Shown here: positions 45,124 through 53,158 of the stretch, in pieces
Position numbering within the stretch: position 1 is the first letter of the stretch
Layout: each line of letters begins with the position of its first letter
Source: Mucilaginibacter sp. PAMB04168
GTDB taxonomy: Bacteria; Bacteroidota; Bacteroidia; Sphingobacteriales; Sphingobacteriaceae
Length of the DNA stretch: 64,000 nucleotides
Assembly: GCF_039634365.2 (NCBI RefSeq)
Contig: NZ_CP155079.2
Coordinates: 4,092,001 to 4,156,000 of the forward strand
Direction: 5' to 3'
Made by a program: the position numbers and the translations under genes
Notes under the pieces: generated by a model
Database searches by the model: none
Told to the model about the DNA's origin: nothing
The model's input: the letters and a program-made list of their open reading frames with translations, nothing else

Positions 45124-45212
45124 GTCATTTCGAACGGATGCGAAAAATCCTTTCGGAATGATCAGATAAGCAAATCAGTTGCATGAGGTCTTACCCTGCT
45201 GTTTGAAATGAC
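45124..45212. repeat. REP-like palindromic intergenic element
   Basis: The ends GTCATTTCGAAC (45124-45135) and GTTTGAAATGAC (45201-45212) are inverted with one mismatch. Between them lie a GAAAAATCCTTTCGGAATGAT segment and AGGTCTTACCCTGCTG, which resemble the dispersed GTCATTTCGA-type palindromes of Bacteroidota genomes. Only one copy is in the window. Confidence 0.55.
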
Positions 45213-45241
45213 CTGTTTTTAAACGCCTGCCTGAAACAAAA

Positions 45242-45272
45242 AAGCCTCCCGACACTCGCTGTCAGGAGGCTT
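45242..45272 (-). terminator. Intrinsic terminator of the glutamine synthetase gene
   Basis: On the minus strand an AAGCCTCC-type stem of 13 bp with one mismatch and a 5-base loop is followed by TTTTGTTT, 20 bases after the stop codon. Confidence 0.85.
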
Positions 45273-45292
45273 AGCTCAATTTACAATTTTTT

Positions 45293-46303
45293 TTATAATA
45301 CTGCTGATTTAACAGTCTTGATGATACGTGCTGCTACTTTGTAAGGATCTGCCGCTGAGTTAGGACGACGATCTTCCAGGTAACCGCTCCAGCCTTTTTG
45401 TACAGTATACAAAGGGATACGGATAGAAGCGCCACGGTCAGATACACCATAGCTGTAATCATGTATTGATGCAGTTTCGTGTTTACCGGTTAAACGCAAT
45501 TCGTTATCGGCACCGTAAACATCAATATGTTCTTTAACAACCGGACGGAAAGCTTCCAAAATCTTTTTGTAAGTTTCTTCGCTAGCGGCGGTACGTAAAG
45601 TAGTGTTTGAGAAGTTGGCATGCATACCTGAACCATTCCAATCTAAGGTACCCAATGGTTTACAATGCCAGTTGATTGACACTCCGTATTTCTCGCCAAT
45701 TCTTTCTAATAAATAGCGGGCTACCCAAATCTGGTCACCTGCATCTTTTGCACCTTTAGAGAAAATCTGGAATTCCCATTGACCTGCAGCAACTTCAGCG
45801 TTGATACCTTCTACGTTCAAACCAGCCTCTAAACATACGTCTAAGTGCTCCTCAACAATATCGCGACCGAAAGCATTATTAGCGCCTACCGAACAGTAAT
45901 AAGGGCCTTGCGGACCAGGATAACCACCTGCAGGGAAACCTAATGGTTTATTAGTTTGTGGATCCCATAAAAAGTACTCTTGCTCAAAGCCAAACCAAAA
46001 ATCATTATCGTCATCCTCAATTAATGCACGGCCGTTTGATTCATGCGCGTTACCGTCTGAACTTAAAACTTCGCACATAACCAGGTAACCTTCTTTTCTT
46101 TGCGGATCAGGACAAATAAAAACAGGTTTCAAAATACAATCAGATGAACCACCTGGTGCCTGCTCGGTTGATGAACCGTCGAAGCTCCAGTTTGGGCAAT
46201 CTTCTAATTTACCAGAAAAATCCTTTTCAATTTTTGTTTTGCTACGTAAACTTTGGGTTGGTTTGTAACCATCCAGCCAGATGTACTCTAATTTTGCTGC
46301 CAT
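45293..46303 (-). CDS. Glutamine synthetase, type II (eukaryote-like)
   Basis: The 336-residue enzyme makes glutamine from glutamate, ammonia and ATP. The short length, the EYIWLDGY start, NWSFDGSSTEQAPG, FGFEQEYFLWD, the NAEVAAGQWEFQI block and GSGMHANFSN place it in type II rather than the longer GSI or GSIII. The Glu in FEQEYF and AEVAAGQWE and His in GMHANF are metal or substrate ligands. It lacks the Tyr adenylylation loop of GSI, so control is probably transcriptional; a sigma-54-like -24 element lies upstream. Confidence 0.95.
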   Translation of the reverse strand: MAAKLEYIWLDGYKPTQSLRSKTKIEKDFSGKLEDCPNWSFDGSSTEQAPGGSSDCILKPVFICPDPQRKEGYLVMCEVLSSDGNAHESNGRALIEDDDNDFWFGFEQEYFLWDPQTNKPLGFPAGGYPGPQGPYYCSVGANNAFGRDIVEEHLDVCLEAGLNVEGINAEVAAGQWEFQIFSKGAKDAGDQIWVARYLLERIGEKYGVSINWHCKPLGTLDWNGSGMHANFSNTTLRTAASEETYKKILEAFRPVVKEHIDVYGADNELRLTGKHETASIHDYSYGVSDRGASIRIPLYTVQKGWSGYLEDRRPNSAADPYKVAARIIKTVKSAVL

Positions 46304-46388
46304 TTTTTGTAGGTTGTTTACTAATTAAGGGAAAGTCGCTTATTTTTTTACCTTGATTTATTAAATTGAAAGCTAATATAAAACTTTC

Positions 46389-46396
46389 CGTGCCAA
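46389..46396 (-). promoter_or_regulatory. Sigma-54 -24-like element upstream of glutamine synthetase
   Basis: On the minus strand TTGGCACG is an exact -24 element of a sigma-54 promoter, 86 bases before the ATG. The -12 position reads GTTT instead of TTGC, so the site is imperfect. Confidence 0.35.
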
Positions 46397-46593
46397 ATCT
46401 TTAAAAATTTTATCAATAAACAAACTTTATTTTAAAATATTTCTAAAAATCGGATTGAAAGTAAATTATTTAAAACACTTTGACCAAAAACTCAAATTTT
46501 CAAAAATTAATTATCTCTCAATTTAACATCGTATCTCTATAGGAAACATAGACTTTTACAGCCATCTGCATTGTTCAAAAAGTTGGCAAAATA

Positions 46594-46623
46594 AAAGCCC
46601 CCGACCTATTGGCCGGGGGCTTT
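46594..46623 (-). terminator. Intrinsic terminator of dnaK
   Basis: Arms AAAGCCCCCGACC (46594-46606) and GGCCGGGGGCTTT (46611-46623) pair over 13 bp with one wobble; on the minus strand TTTTATTTT follows. It lies 23 bases after the dnaK stop. Confidence 0.9.
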
Positions 46624-46645
46624 ACTATAATCACTAAAAAGTTTA

Positions 46646-48553
46646 TTACTTCACTTCTTCAAAGTCAACATCAGTTACGGTGTCGCTGCTGTTTTGAGCA
46701 TTACCCCCGGCATTACCAGCACCTGGCTGAGCTCCGGGCTGGCCACCTTCGGCTGAGGCTTTGTACATATCTTCAGAAGCAGCACCCCAGGCGGTGTTTA
46801 ATTCTGTTTGTGCAGCTTCGATATCAGCTAGGTTTTTAGAAGCGTAAGCTGTTTTCAGTCTTTCTAAAGCCGATTCGATAGGTGCTTTTTTGTCAGCAGG
46901 TATCTTATCACCGTATTCTTTCAACTGTTTCTCAGTCGAGAAGATCAGCGCATCAGCAGCGTTCAGCTTTTCAATTTCCTCTTTTGCTTGTCTGTCAGCG
47001 TCAGCATTCGCTTCAGCTTCTTCCTTCATTCTCTTGATCTCTGCATCAGTTAAACCAGATGAAGCTTCGATACGGATTTTTTGCTCTTTACCGGTTGCTT
47101 TATCTTTTGCTGATACGTGCAAGATACCATTGGCGTCAATATCAAAAGTAACTTCGATTTGAGGCACACCACGAGGCGCTGGCGGGATACTATCCAAATG
47201 GAAGCGGCCTAACGTGCGGTTTTGTGCAGCCATTGGGCGCTCACCTTGCAAAATGTGAATCTCAACTGATGGCTGGTTATCAGATGCAGTAGAGAACACT
47301 TCTGATTTCTTGCTCGGGATAGTGGTGTTAGATTCGATCAGCTTGGTCATTACACCACCCATGGTTTCGATACCTAATGAAAGCGGGGTAACGTCTAACA
47401 ATAACACGTCTTTAACCTCACCGGTTAATACACCACCTTGTATAGCAGCACCGATAGCAACTACTTCATCAGGGTTTACACCTTTTGAAGGCGATTTGCC
47501 AAAGAATTTCTCAACAGCTTCCTGAATGGCCGGGATACGGGTTGAACCACCTACTAAGATGATCTCATCGATATCTGTAGTGCTGTAACCTGCGTTTTTC
47601 AAAGCAGTGCGGCAAGGCTCAATAGTACGTTTAATTAAGCTATCGGCCAGTTGCTCAAATTTAGCACGGGTTAATTGCTTAACCAAGTGTTTAGGCATAC
47701 CGTCAACAGCGGTGATATAAGGCAGGTTAATCTCAGTAGTGCTTGAGCTTGATAACTCAATTTTTGCTTTTTCAGCGGCTTCTTTCAAACGTTGAAGGGC
47801 CATTGGGTCGCGGCGCAGGTCAAAACCTTCGTCGCTTTTAAACTCGTCGGCCATCCAATCGATAATAACCTGGTCAAAATCGTCGCCGCCTAAGTGTGTA
47901 TCACCATCGGTAGATTTCACTTCGAACACACCATCGCCCAGCTCAAGAACTGATACGTCATGTGTACCGCCACCGCAGTCAAACACCACAATTTTCATGT
48001 CTTTGTGGGCTTTGTCAAGGCCATAAGCCAAGGCAGCAGCAGTAGGTTCGTTAATGATACGGCGTACTTTTAAGCCTGCAATTTCGCCGGCTTCTTTAGT
48101 AGCCTGACGCTGTGCATCGTTAAAGTATGCAGGTACGGTAATAACCGCTTCAGTCACTTCAGTTCCTAAGAAATCTTCAGCAGTTTTCTTCATTTTTTGA
48201 AGAATCATAGCCGAAATTTCTTGCGGAGTATATTTTCTATCGTCTATTTCAACGCGTGGAGTATTGTTATCACCTTTAACAACTGAATAAGGTACACGCT
48301 CAGCTTCTTTAGTAACCTCGTTAAACTGGTTACCCATAAAGCGTTTTACCGAATAAACAGTTTTACGGGGGTTGGTGATAGATTGACGTTTAGCAGGATC
48401 ACCTACTTTACGTTCGCCGTTATCAACAAAAGCTACTACTGATGGCGTAGTGCGCTTACCTTCGCTGTTGGCAATAACTACCGGCTCGTTACCTTCCATT
48501 ACTGCTACGCAGGAGTTTGTTGTTCCTAAGTCGATTCCAATGATTTTAGACAT
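46646..48553 (-). CDS. dnaK: Chaperone DnaK (Hsp70)
   Basis: The 635-residue Hsp70 folds and protects proteins with DnaJ and GrpE. The ATPase domain begins KIIGIDLGTTNSCVAVMEG, with the AYFNDAQRQATKEAG, FDCGGGTHDVSVLE (phosphate 2) and ILVGGSTRIPAIQ motifs. The linker VLLLDVTPLSLGIET leads to the substrate domain. The tail is Gly/Ala/Gln-rich and ends DVDFEEVK, close to the EEVD-like end of bacterial DnaK. dnaJ and grpE are not adjacent. A sigma-54-like element lies upstream at 48598-48614. Confidence 0.99.
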   Translation of the reverse strand: MSKIIGIDLGTTNSCVAVMEGNEPVVIANSEGKRTTPSVVAFVDNGERKVGDPAKRQSITNPRKTVYSVKRFMGNQFNEVTKEAERVPYSVVKGDNNTPRVEIDDRKYTPQEISAMILQKMKKTAEDFLGTEVTEAVITVPAYFNDAQRQATKEAGEIAGLKVRRIINEPTAAALAYGLDKAHKDMKIVVFDCGGGTHDVSVLELGDGVFEVKSTDGDTHLGGDDFDQVIIDWMADEFKSDEGFDLRRDPMALQRLKEAAEKAKIELSSSSTTEINLPYITAVDGMPKHLVKQLTRAKFEQLADSLIKRTIEPCRTALKNAGYSTTDIDEIILVGGSTRIPAIQEAVEKFFGKSPSKGVNPDEVVAIGAAIQGGVLTGEVKDVLLLDVTPLSLGIETMGGVMTKLIESNTTIPSKKSEVFSTASDNQPSVEIHILQGERPMAAQNRTLGRFHLDSIPPAPRGVPQIEVTFDIDANGILHVSAKDKATGKEQKIRIEASSGLTDAEIKRMKEEAEANADADRQAKEEIEKLNAADALIFSTEKQLKEYGDKIPADKKAPIESALERLKTAYASKNLADIEAAQTELNTAWGAASEDMYKASAEGGQPGAQPGAGNAGGNAQNSSDTVTDVDFEEVK

Positions 48554-48967
48554 ATGATTGATTTTTCCTTTTTTGCTATTTAGTGTTACCTCTATTTATC
48601 AAGGGTTGTGCCAACGTTCTAATGGCAGTGTATAATGTGTAATATTGGTTATAAAGTTCTATCTGGTCAGGCATAATTATTTAACCAGTGACAGCTTGGC
48701 AGATTTGATGATAATTTAACACTGCATAATATTTTCTAATTGATGAAATGGCATTAGGGATATGGTTGCTGCTGGGCACATTGCTACAAACAAATAGTAA
48801 GCAAAGCAAACCGGATGATTTTCCTACTTATGACAATACTACTAGCTGCGTTATGACGGTTGTAACGCGTTTAGATACATAAAAGGAGTGTTTCACTAAC
48901 AATGCATGCAGAAACTTTTAGCTAATCAACGTGTTACCCATTAGCGTAACCTTGTAAACATATGGCC
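48554..48967. other. 414-base region between dnaK and a lipoprotein gene
   Basis: It contains the candidate dnaK promoter at 48598-48614 (minus). A 44-codon plus-strand frame at 48748-48882 starts MALGIWLLLGTLL and might encode a small exported peptide, but nothing confirms it. Confidence 0.45.
48598..48614 (-). promoter_or_regulatory. Sigma-54-like promoter of dnaK
   Basis: The minus strand reads TTGGCACA-ACCC-TTGAT, matching the TTGGCACG-N4-TTGC consensus in spacing and in all but two positions (G to A after the -24 block, C to A at -12). It would start transcription about 35 bases before the dnaK ATG. Confidence 0.5.
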
Positions 48968-49165
48968 ATGAAAACATTCCTTTATTCAGCCTTTGGCTTG
49001 TTTCTAACAGCAAGCGCAATTTCCTGCTCGTCTGGTAACGGCACTGCTGGCAAGAATTCAGACTCGGGAGTGATTTCAGCAAGGCCTGCAGAACAAGCTC
49101 CTGTACGAACAGCCACGCCAAAAGCTGATAGTATGAAGACTACAGACACCGCCGGGCGGCAATAA
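48968..49165 (+). CDS. Small lipoprotein
   Basis: The product is 65 residues from the ATG at 48968 (an ATG two codons earlier is also possible). The signal peptide ends in a lipobox with C20 (TASAIS-C), followed by SSGNGTAG, a typical polar linker. The mature part is Ser/Thr/Pro/Lys-rich with no globular look. Function unknown. It is the first plus-strand gene after dnaK. Confidence 0.65.
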   Translation: MKTFLYSAFGLFLTASAISCSSGNGTAGKNSDSGVISARPAEQAPVRTATPKADSMKTTDTAGRQ

Positions 49166-49385
49166 ATCCCTATCTGTAAAGCTTAAGTACGATGCTATTA
49201 TTAATAAACCTTGGCTTGTATCTGAAAGTATAGCTGCTGTAAAGTTATGCGCTAATGCATTTGTGCAATATTACAACTTAAGGCAGCCATGCCATGGGTT
49301 AAATAGACATCGCCATAGGTGGTGCCACCAATCTAAAAAACGGTCATCCATAATCGTAACGTTGTTCTTAACTTTAGGCTATTAC

Positions 49386-49925
49386 ATGTATTATATCGAA
49401 TCGGAACGGTTGAAATTGATACCGTTAAATTATGAGCACTTGCTGCTTTATAAAAACAACAGGCCGGCGTTGGAAAAGGCTTTAGGATTAAATCCATCCA
49501 CCATGGTAATTGATGCTTTTTATAAAGCCGAAACCAAGGATGCGTTGCAAAACTTTTGGCTGCCCAATACTAAATTATATCCGGAGCTGTATTACTGGTA
49601 TACCAGTTGGGAAATTGTACTTAAACAAACTAATACTTCCATTGGCGGCATAGGCTTTGGCGGATATCCCGACGATTATGGTGAAACGTCAATTGGCTAT
49701 GTAGTAGACCAGCAGCACTGGGGTTTTGGTTATGCTACTGAGGCGTTGAATACAATTTCAAAATGGGGATTTGCCTTTACCTTACTTAAAGCCTTAAAGG
49801 CCGACACGCAATCACACAATCTCCTTTCGCAAAGGGTGCTTATTAAAGCCGGTTTTAAGCATACCGACAGTAAAAATGGCTTGCTGTATTACAGGCTTCC
49901 AAAAGGAAACACATTAGCCTCGTAA
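49386..49925 (+). CDS. GNAT family N-acetyltransferase (RimJ/RimL-like)
   Basis: From the ATG at 49386 the 179-residue protein begins YYIESERLKLIPLNYEHL, as RimJ/RimL-type GNATs do. It has GGIGFGGYPDDYGETSIGYVVDQQHWGFGYATEAL with the acetyl-CoA loop Q-x-W-G-x-G-x-A-T-E. An SQRVLIKAGFKH block closes the domain. The frame is open 123 bases further upstream, but that part has no family resemblance. The substrate is unknown. Confidence 0.9.
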   Translation: MYYIESERLKLIPLNYEHLLLYKNNRPALEKALGLNPSTMVIDAFYKAETKDALQNFWLPNTKLYPELYYWYTSWEIVLKQTNTSIGGIGFGGYPDDYGETSIGYVVDQQHWGFGYATEALNTISKWGFAFTLLKALKADTQSHNLLSQRVLIKAGFKHTDSKNGLLYYRLPKGNTLAS

Positions 49926-49991
49926 ATTAAACTGGGCTTTTTTATGTGCAACTGACGCTAACTTTTTATAATTTGGTAACAACACTAAAAC

Positions 49992-50564
49992 ATGTTCGAA
50001 CCGCTCATCACACACATACAAAAGTTTGTTGCACTGAATACAGAAGAACAAGCACTACTTACCGCCTACCTAAAGTACGAAGAGCTAAGCAAAACGAAAT
50101 ACTTACTTAGCGAAGGGGATATTTGTAATGCGCAGTACTTTGTAGTAGAGGGCTGTATCAGGATGTATTTCATTAAAGAGAACGGGGTAGAACAGATTGT
50201 ACAATTCGGTATTGATAATTGGTGGATCAGCGATTACACCAGCTTTACTTTACACAATCCTTCACAGTTTTATTTGCAAACCGTACAGCGCAGCAAGGTA
50301 ATTACGCTCACACAAGCCAAGCAAGACGAATTGCTGGATAAGCTACCCAAGCTAGAGCGCTATTTTAGAAGGATATACCAACGGGCCTACGCAGCGGCAC
50401 AAACACGGCTGATATTTTTTACAGATCTATCCGGCGAAGAGAAATACCATCACTTTGCCAGTCGCTTTCCCGATTTTGTACAGCGCATTCCGCAGTATAT
50501 GCTGGCTTCGTACCTGGGCTTCACCCCCGAATTTTTAAGCAAAGTAAGAGCAAAGCGTCATTAA
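49992..50564 (+). CDS. Crp/Fnr family transcriptional regulator
   Basis: The 190-residue protein has an N-terminal cyclic-nucleotide-binding-like barrel (KYLLSEGDICNAQYFVVEGCIRMYF; EQIVQFGIDNWWISDYTSF) and a C-terminal region ending in RIPQYMLASYLGFTPEFLSKVRAKR, the helix-turn-helix. The phosphate-binding Arg of true cAMP receptors is not evident, as is common in Bacteroidota. It lies 118 bases before an AhpD-like gene on the same strand, a frequent pairing in which the regulator controls the peroxidase-like protein. Confidence 0.9.
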   Translation: MFEPLITHIQKFVALNTEEQALLTAYLKYEELSKTKYLLSEGDICNAQYFVVEGCIRMYFIKENGVEQIVQFGIDNWWISDYTSFTLHNPSQFYLQTVQRSKVITLTQAKQDELLDKLPKLERYFRRIYQRAYAAAQTRLIFFTDLSGEEKYHHFASRFPDFVQRIPQYMLASYLGFTPEFLSKVRAKRH

Positions 50565-50682
50565 TTTTAATCCTACTTCATTTCTTAATCATGATTAAGA
50601 TTCTGGCGGGTGGCCCTGTGCACCTTTGCTATGTCGACACACAACAACGACTAACAAAATAAAACACAAAAACACTAAAATC

Positions 50683-51123
50683 ATGGAATCCAGAATCAAC
50701 ATCAACGAAGTAGAGCCAGACGCTTATAAAGCCATGTTCGCACTGGAAGGCTACATACAAAAAAGTGGTCTTAATAAGAGGCTTTACGAACTCATCAAAA
50801 TTCGCGCATCACAAATAAATGGATGTGCTTTTTGTTTGGACATGCACACAAGGGATGCCCGAAAGTTAGGCGAAAGCGAACAACGCATCTACGTATTAAA
50901 TGCTTGGCGCGAAACTAATTTCTTTACCGAAGAGGAACAAGCAGCTCTTGCCATAACAGAAGAAATAACCAATATCCAGGGCCACGTTTCAACCGAAACT
51001 TATAACAAAGCCGTAAGTATATTAGGCGATAAGAAAACAGCTCAGGTAATTATGGCTGCCATAACCATCAATGCTTGGAACCGCATAGCCATTACCACAC
51101 ATTTGATGCCGGCGCAGGCCTAA
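50683..51123 (+). CDS. AhpD-like carboxymuconolactone decarboxylase family protein
   Basis: From the ATG at 50683 the 146-residue protein carries the AhpD core GCAFCLDMHTRDAR, with two redox Cys residues three apart and a His two after, plus the KIRASQINGC approach helix. These proteins act as alkylhydroperoxidases or thiol oxidoreductases. The frame is open to 50626, but the conserved MESRININEVEPDAYKAMFALE start is typical. It ends at a strong terminator and is probably regulated by the Crp/Fnr protein upstream. Confidence 0.93.
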   Translation: MESRININEVEPDAYKAMFALEGYIQKSGLNKRLYELIKIRASQINGCAFCLDMHTRDARKLGESEQRIYVLNAWRETNFFTEEEQAALAITEEITNIQGHVSTETYNKAVSILGDKKTAQVIMAAITINAWNRIAITTHLMPAQA

Positions 51124-51129
51124 TCAAAT

Positions 51130-51167
51130 AAACAAATAGCCGGCTTATAAAAGCCGGCTATTTGTTT
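51130..51167. terminator. Bidirectional terminator between AhpD-like and acyltransferase genes
   Basis: A perfect 17-bp stem (51130-51146 and 51151-51167, core TAGCCGGCTT) with a 4-base loop. The right arm contains part of the acyltransferase stop codon on the minus strand. Confidence 0.93.
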
Positions 51168-52275
51168 AAACGGTTGCTTTAGATACAGAGACGTTGGTTG
51201 TCTTCCTTATCCTGATAAGCAGGTTGGCAAACAGTTGGTTCCACCAGGGCCGCTTTGCTTCAAGGTAGGTACCAATCATACTAACGAGTATCACTACTAT
51301 CAACATGCATACAACAAAATGCATAGTTGTACTTAGCTGCACTTTGAGCAAGCTTTTTACCACAACAAGTAGCGGAAAGTGCAAAATGTATAACGGAAAG
51401 GTAAGGTCAGCAACCTTTCTGAATATATTAAGGCTTTTAGGTTTTGGCTGTGATGTGCCTTTCATGCCGGTAATCACCCACAAAGCTCCAGCTACCATTA
51501 CGCCGCAAGCCAGGTCTGTTAAAAATTGACTGGCGTAATACAAAGGGGCATATCCAAGACTACGCGGAATGCCGCCAAAATTATAAGCTAGCAATAAACC
51601 GCCCATAAGCAGCACTATGAATATGATGTAGGATAGCCAGGTAGGTAACACCGGCTTTTTTATTTTATAAGCAAAGCCGCCTAATATCCATATAGGCATC
51701 ATCAACAATATGGAAGGTCCGGCTACAAGTGCCGCTATAAATATGAACAAACGCTTAGACGTGTTGCGGTAATAAAACCATAAACCAAATATTACGTAAT
51801 ACCAAAACTCATACCCTAAAGACCATAATGGCCCATTCAACGGCGGAGTAGCAGATTTAAACCAAACATCGGTTATGTAGAACGTAGCCAGCACATAACG
51901 CAGGCCAATCTGTGGCTTTAAAAATTCGATATTGGTTTGAGGATCGGTTTGCCACAACACCCATTGGCATACAGCCGTAATGATGATAGCCGGAAATAAG
52001 ACAGAATACAGCCGGCTTAACCTTGCCTGTGCATACTGCATTATACCCCGATCGTTGTTAAAAGTAGTGTATGAAATTAAATAGCCTGACAAGGCAAAGA
52101 ACACAATCACACTGAAATGGGCAATTATTTCTAAATCGAAACCCTGCAGATTAAAGGTGTGATACCATATTTTGTAGCCGTGCACTATAAACACAATTGA
52201 TGCAGCGCAGAGCCTGAGCGAATCAAGGATATAACTTATACGCCAACTTAATTTTTCCCCAGTTTTAACACCCAT
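51166..52275 (-). CDS. Acyltransferase family 3 membrane protein
   Basis: The 369-residue protein has about ten helices and the acyltransferase-3 pattern: LRLCAASIVFIVHGYKIWYH with the conserved catalytic His, FFALSGYLISYTTF, an RLSRLYSVLFPAII block, and PLWSLGYEFWYYVIFG. It likely O-acetylates or acylates an envelope polysaccharide or lipid. No sugar-synthesis genes are adjacent. It runs convergent to the AhpD-like gene. Confidence 0.93.
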   Translation of the reverse strand: MGVKTGEKLSWRISYILDSLRLCAASIVFIVHGYKIWYHTFNLQGFDLEIIAHFSVIVFFALSGYLISYTTFNNDRGIMQYAQARLSRLYSVLFPAIIITAVCQWVLWQTDPQTNIEFLKPQIGLRYVLATFYITDVWFKSATPPLNGPLWSLGYEFWYYVIFGLWFYYRNTSKRLFIFIAALVAGPSILLMMPIWILGGFAYKIKKPVLPTWLSYIIFIVLLMGGLLLAYNFGGIPRSLGYAPLYYASQFLTDLACGVMVAGALWVITGMKGTSQPKPKSLNIFRKVADLTFPLYILHFPLLVVVKSLLKVQLSTTMHFVVCMLIVVILVSMIGTYLEAKRPWWNQLFANLLIRIRKTTNVSVSKATV

Positions 52276-52380
52276 TAAATATGAATAACAGTATGCGGTA
52301 CCGGCCCAAGCAAGTACACAAAATATAATAGCTAATATTTAAACCTTAAATTTAGCAATTACCGCCGTTCTTTTGGCATA

Positions 52381-52414
52381 AAAAAAGCCTTGTTCGAATG
52401 AACAAGGCTTTTTT
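52381..52414 (-). terminator. Terminator of the ribosomal protein superoperon
   Basis: Perfect 15-bp arms AAAAAAGCCTTGTTC (52381-52395) and GAACAAGGCTTTTTT (52400-52414), 4-base loop; it lies 18 bases after the rplQ stop on the minus strand and ends the long spc/alpha transcript. Confidence 0.93.
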
Positions 52415-52432
52415 CTATAAATAGCTAAAAGA

Positions 52433-53005
52433 TTATTCGCCTTTCTCAGCGTTCTCTTCGTTAGCAGCCGGAGCTTCAGGTGTTTCTTCAGCAGCAGGAG
52501 CAGCAGTAGCTTCTGGTTCGGCAACTACAGCTTCGTCAGCAGGAGTTACTTCGGCAGTTGCAGCTGCAGCTTTACCTTTACCAGCACCACCACGACGACG
52601 AGTAGCTTTCTTAGCAGGAGCAGCAGCTTCGCTACCACCGTATACAGTGTTGTAATCAACTAACTCGATAATTGCCATTTCGGCGTTGTCGCCCAAACGG
52701 TTCTCTAACTTAATGATACGTGTATAACCACCCGGACGGGTAGCTACTTTCTCGGCAATTTCGCGGAACAGGATAGTTACCGCATCTTTATTTTGCAGGT
52801 AACTAAATACAGTACGACGAGAGTGCGTAGTATCGCTTTTTGATTTGGTTACCAAAGGCTCAACATACACACGCAGTGCTTTTGCTTTTGCCAAAGTGGT
52901 AGTAATACGCTTGTGAAGGATAAGCGATGAAGCCATGTTACCCATCATTGCCACGCGGTGGCTTTTGGTACGGCCTAAGTGATTGTGTTTTTTTCCGTGT
53001 CTCAT
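52433..53005 (-). CDS. rplQ: Ribosomal protein L17 with acidic C-terminal extension
   Basis: The first about 115 residues are standard L17 (RHGKKHNHLGRTKSHRVAMM; LVTKSKSDTTHSRRTVFSYL; TRIIKLENRLGDNAEMAIIEL). The remaining roughly 75 residues are a low-complexity tail: first basic (KKATRRRGGAGKGK), then Ala/Glu/Pro-rich and acidic to the end. Extended L17 is common in Bacteroidota. It is the last gene of the superoperon, next to rpoA. Confidence 0.98.
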   Translation of the reverse strand: MRHGKKHNHLGRTKSHRVAMMGNMASSLILHKRITTTLAKAKALRVYVEPLVTKSKSDTTHSRRTVFSYLQNKDAVTILFREIAEKVATRPGGYTRIIKLENRLGDNAEMAIIELVDYNTVYGGSEAAAPAKKATRRRGGAGKGKAAAATAEVTPADEAVVAEPEATAAPAAEETPEAPAANEENAEKGE

Positions 53006-53158
53006 TTGTTTGTTTGTTTCGCACGTGCATACCGTTGGGCGGCTGTTTAAGTCAAGCCCGCGGAATTATGCCCTCGCCTATTGTATATTAAATGAAGGCC
53101 TGGAATGCAGTGCTAAAGTGGAAGCTTAGCACCTTATCCCAAACCTATTATCAAAGGA

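Larger units (their letters stand above)
46304..46645. other. 342-base upstream region of glutamine synthetase with the dnaK terminator
   Basis: The stretch is strongly AT-rich. It holds a TTGGCACG -24-like element at 46389-46396 (minus) and the dnaK terminator at 46594-46623. I see no open frame of note and no recognisable riboswitch. Confidence 0.6.

Noticed and set aside
48748..48882. 44-codon frame with a hydrophobic start upstream of the lipoprotein gene
   Set aside because: The hydrophobic part is short, there is no ribosome site or promoter box, and the tail shows no pattern. Kept only as a remark in the gap entry.
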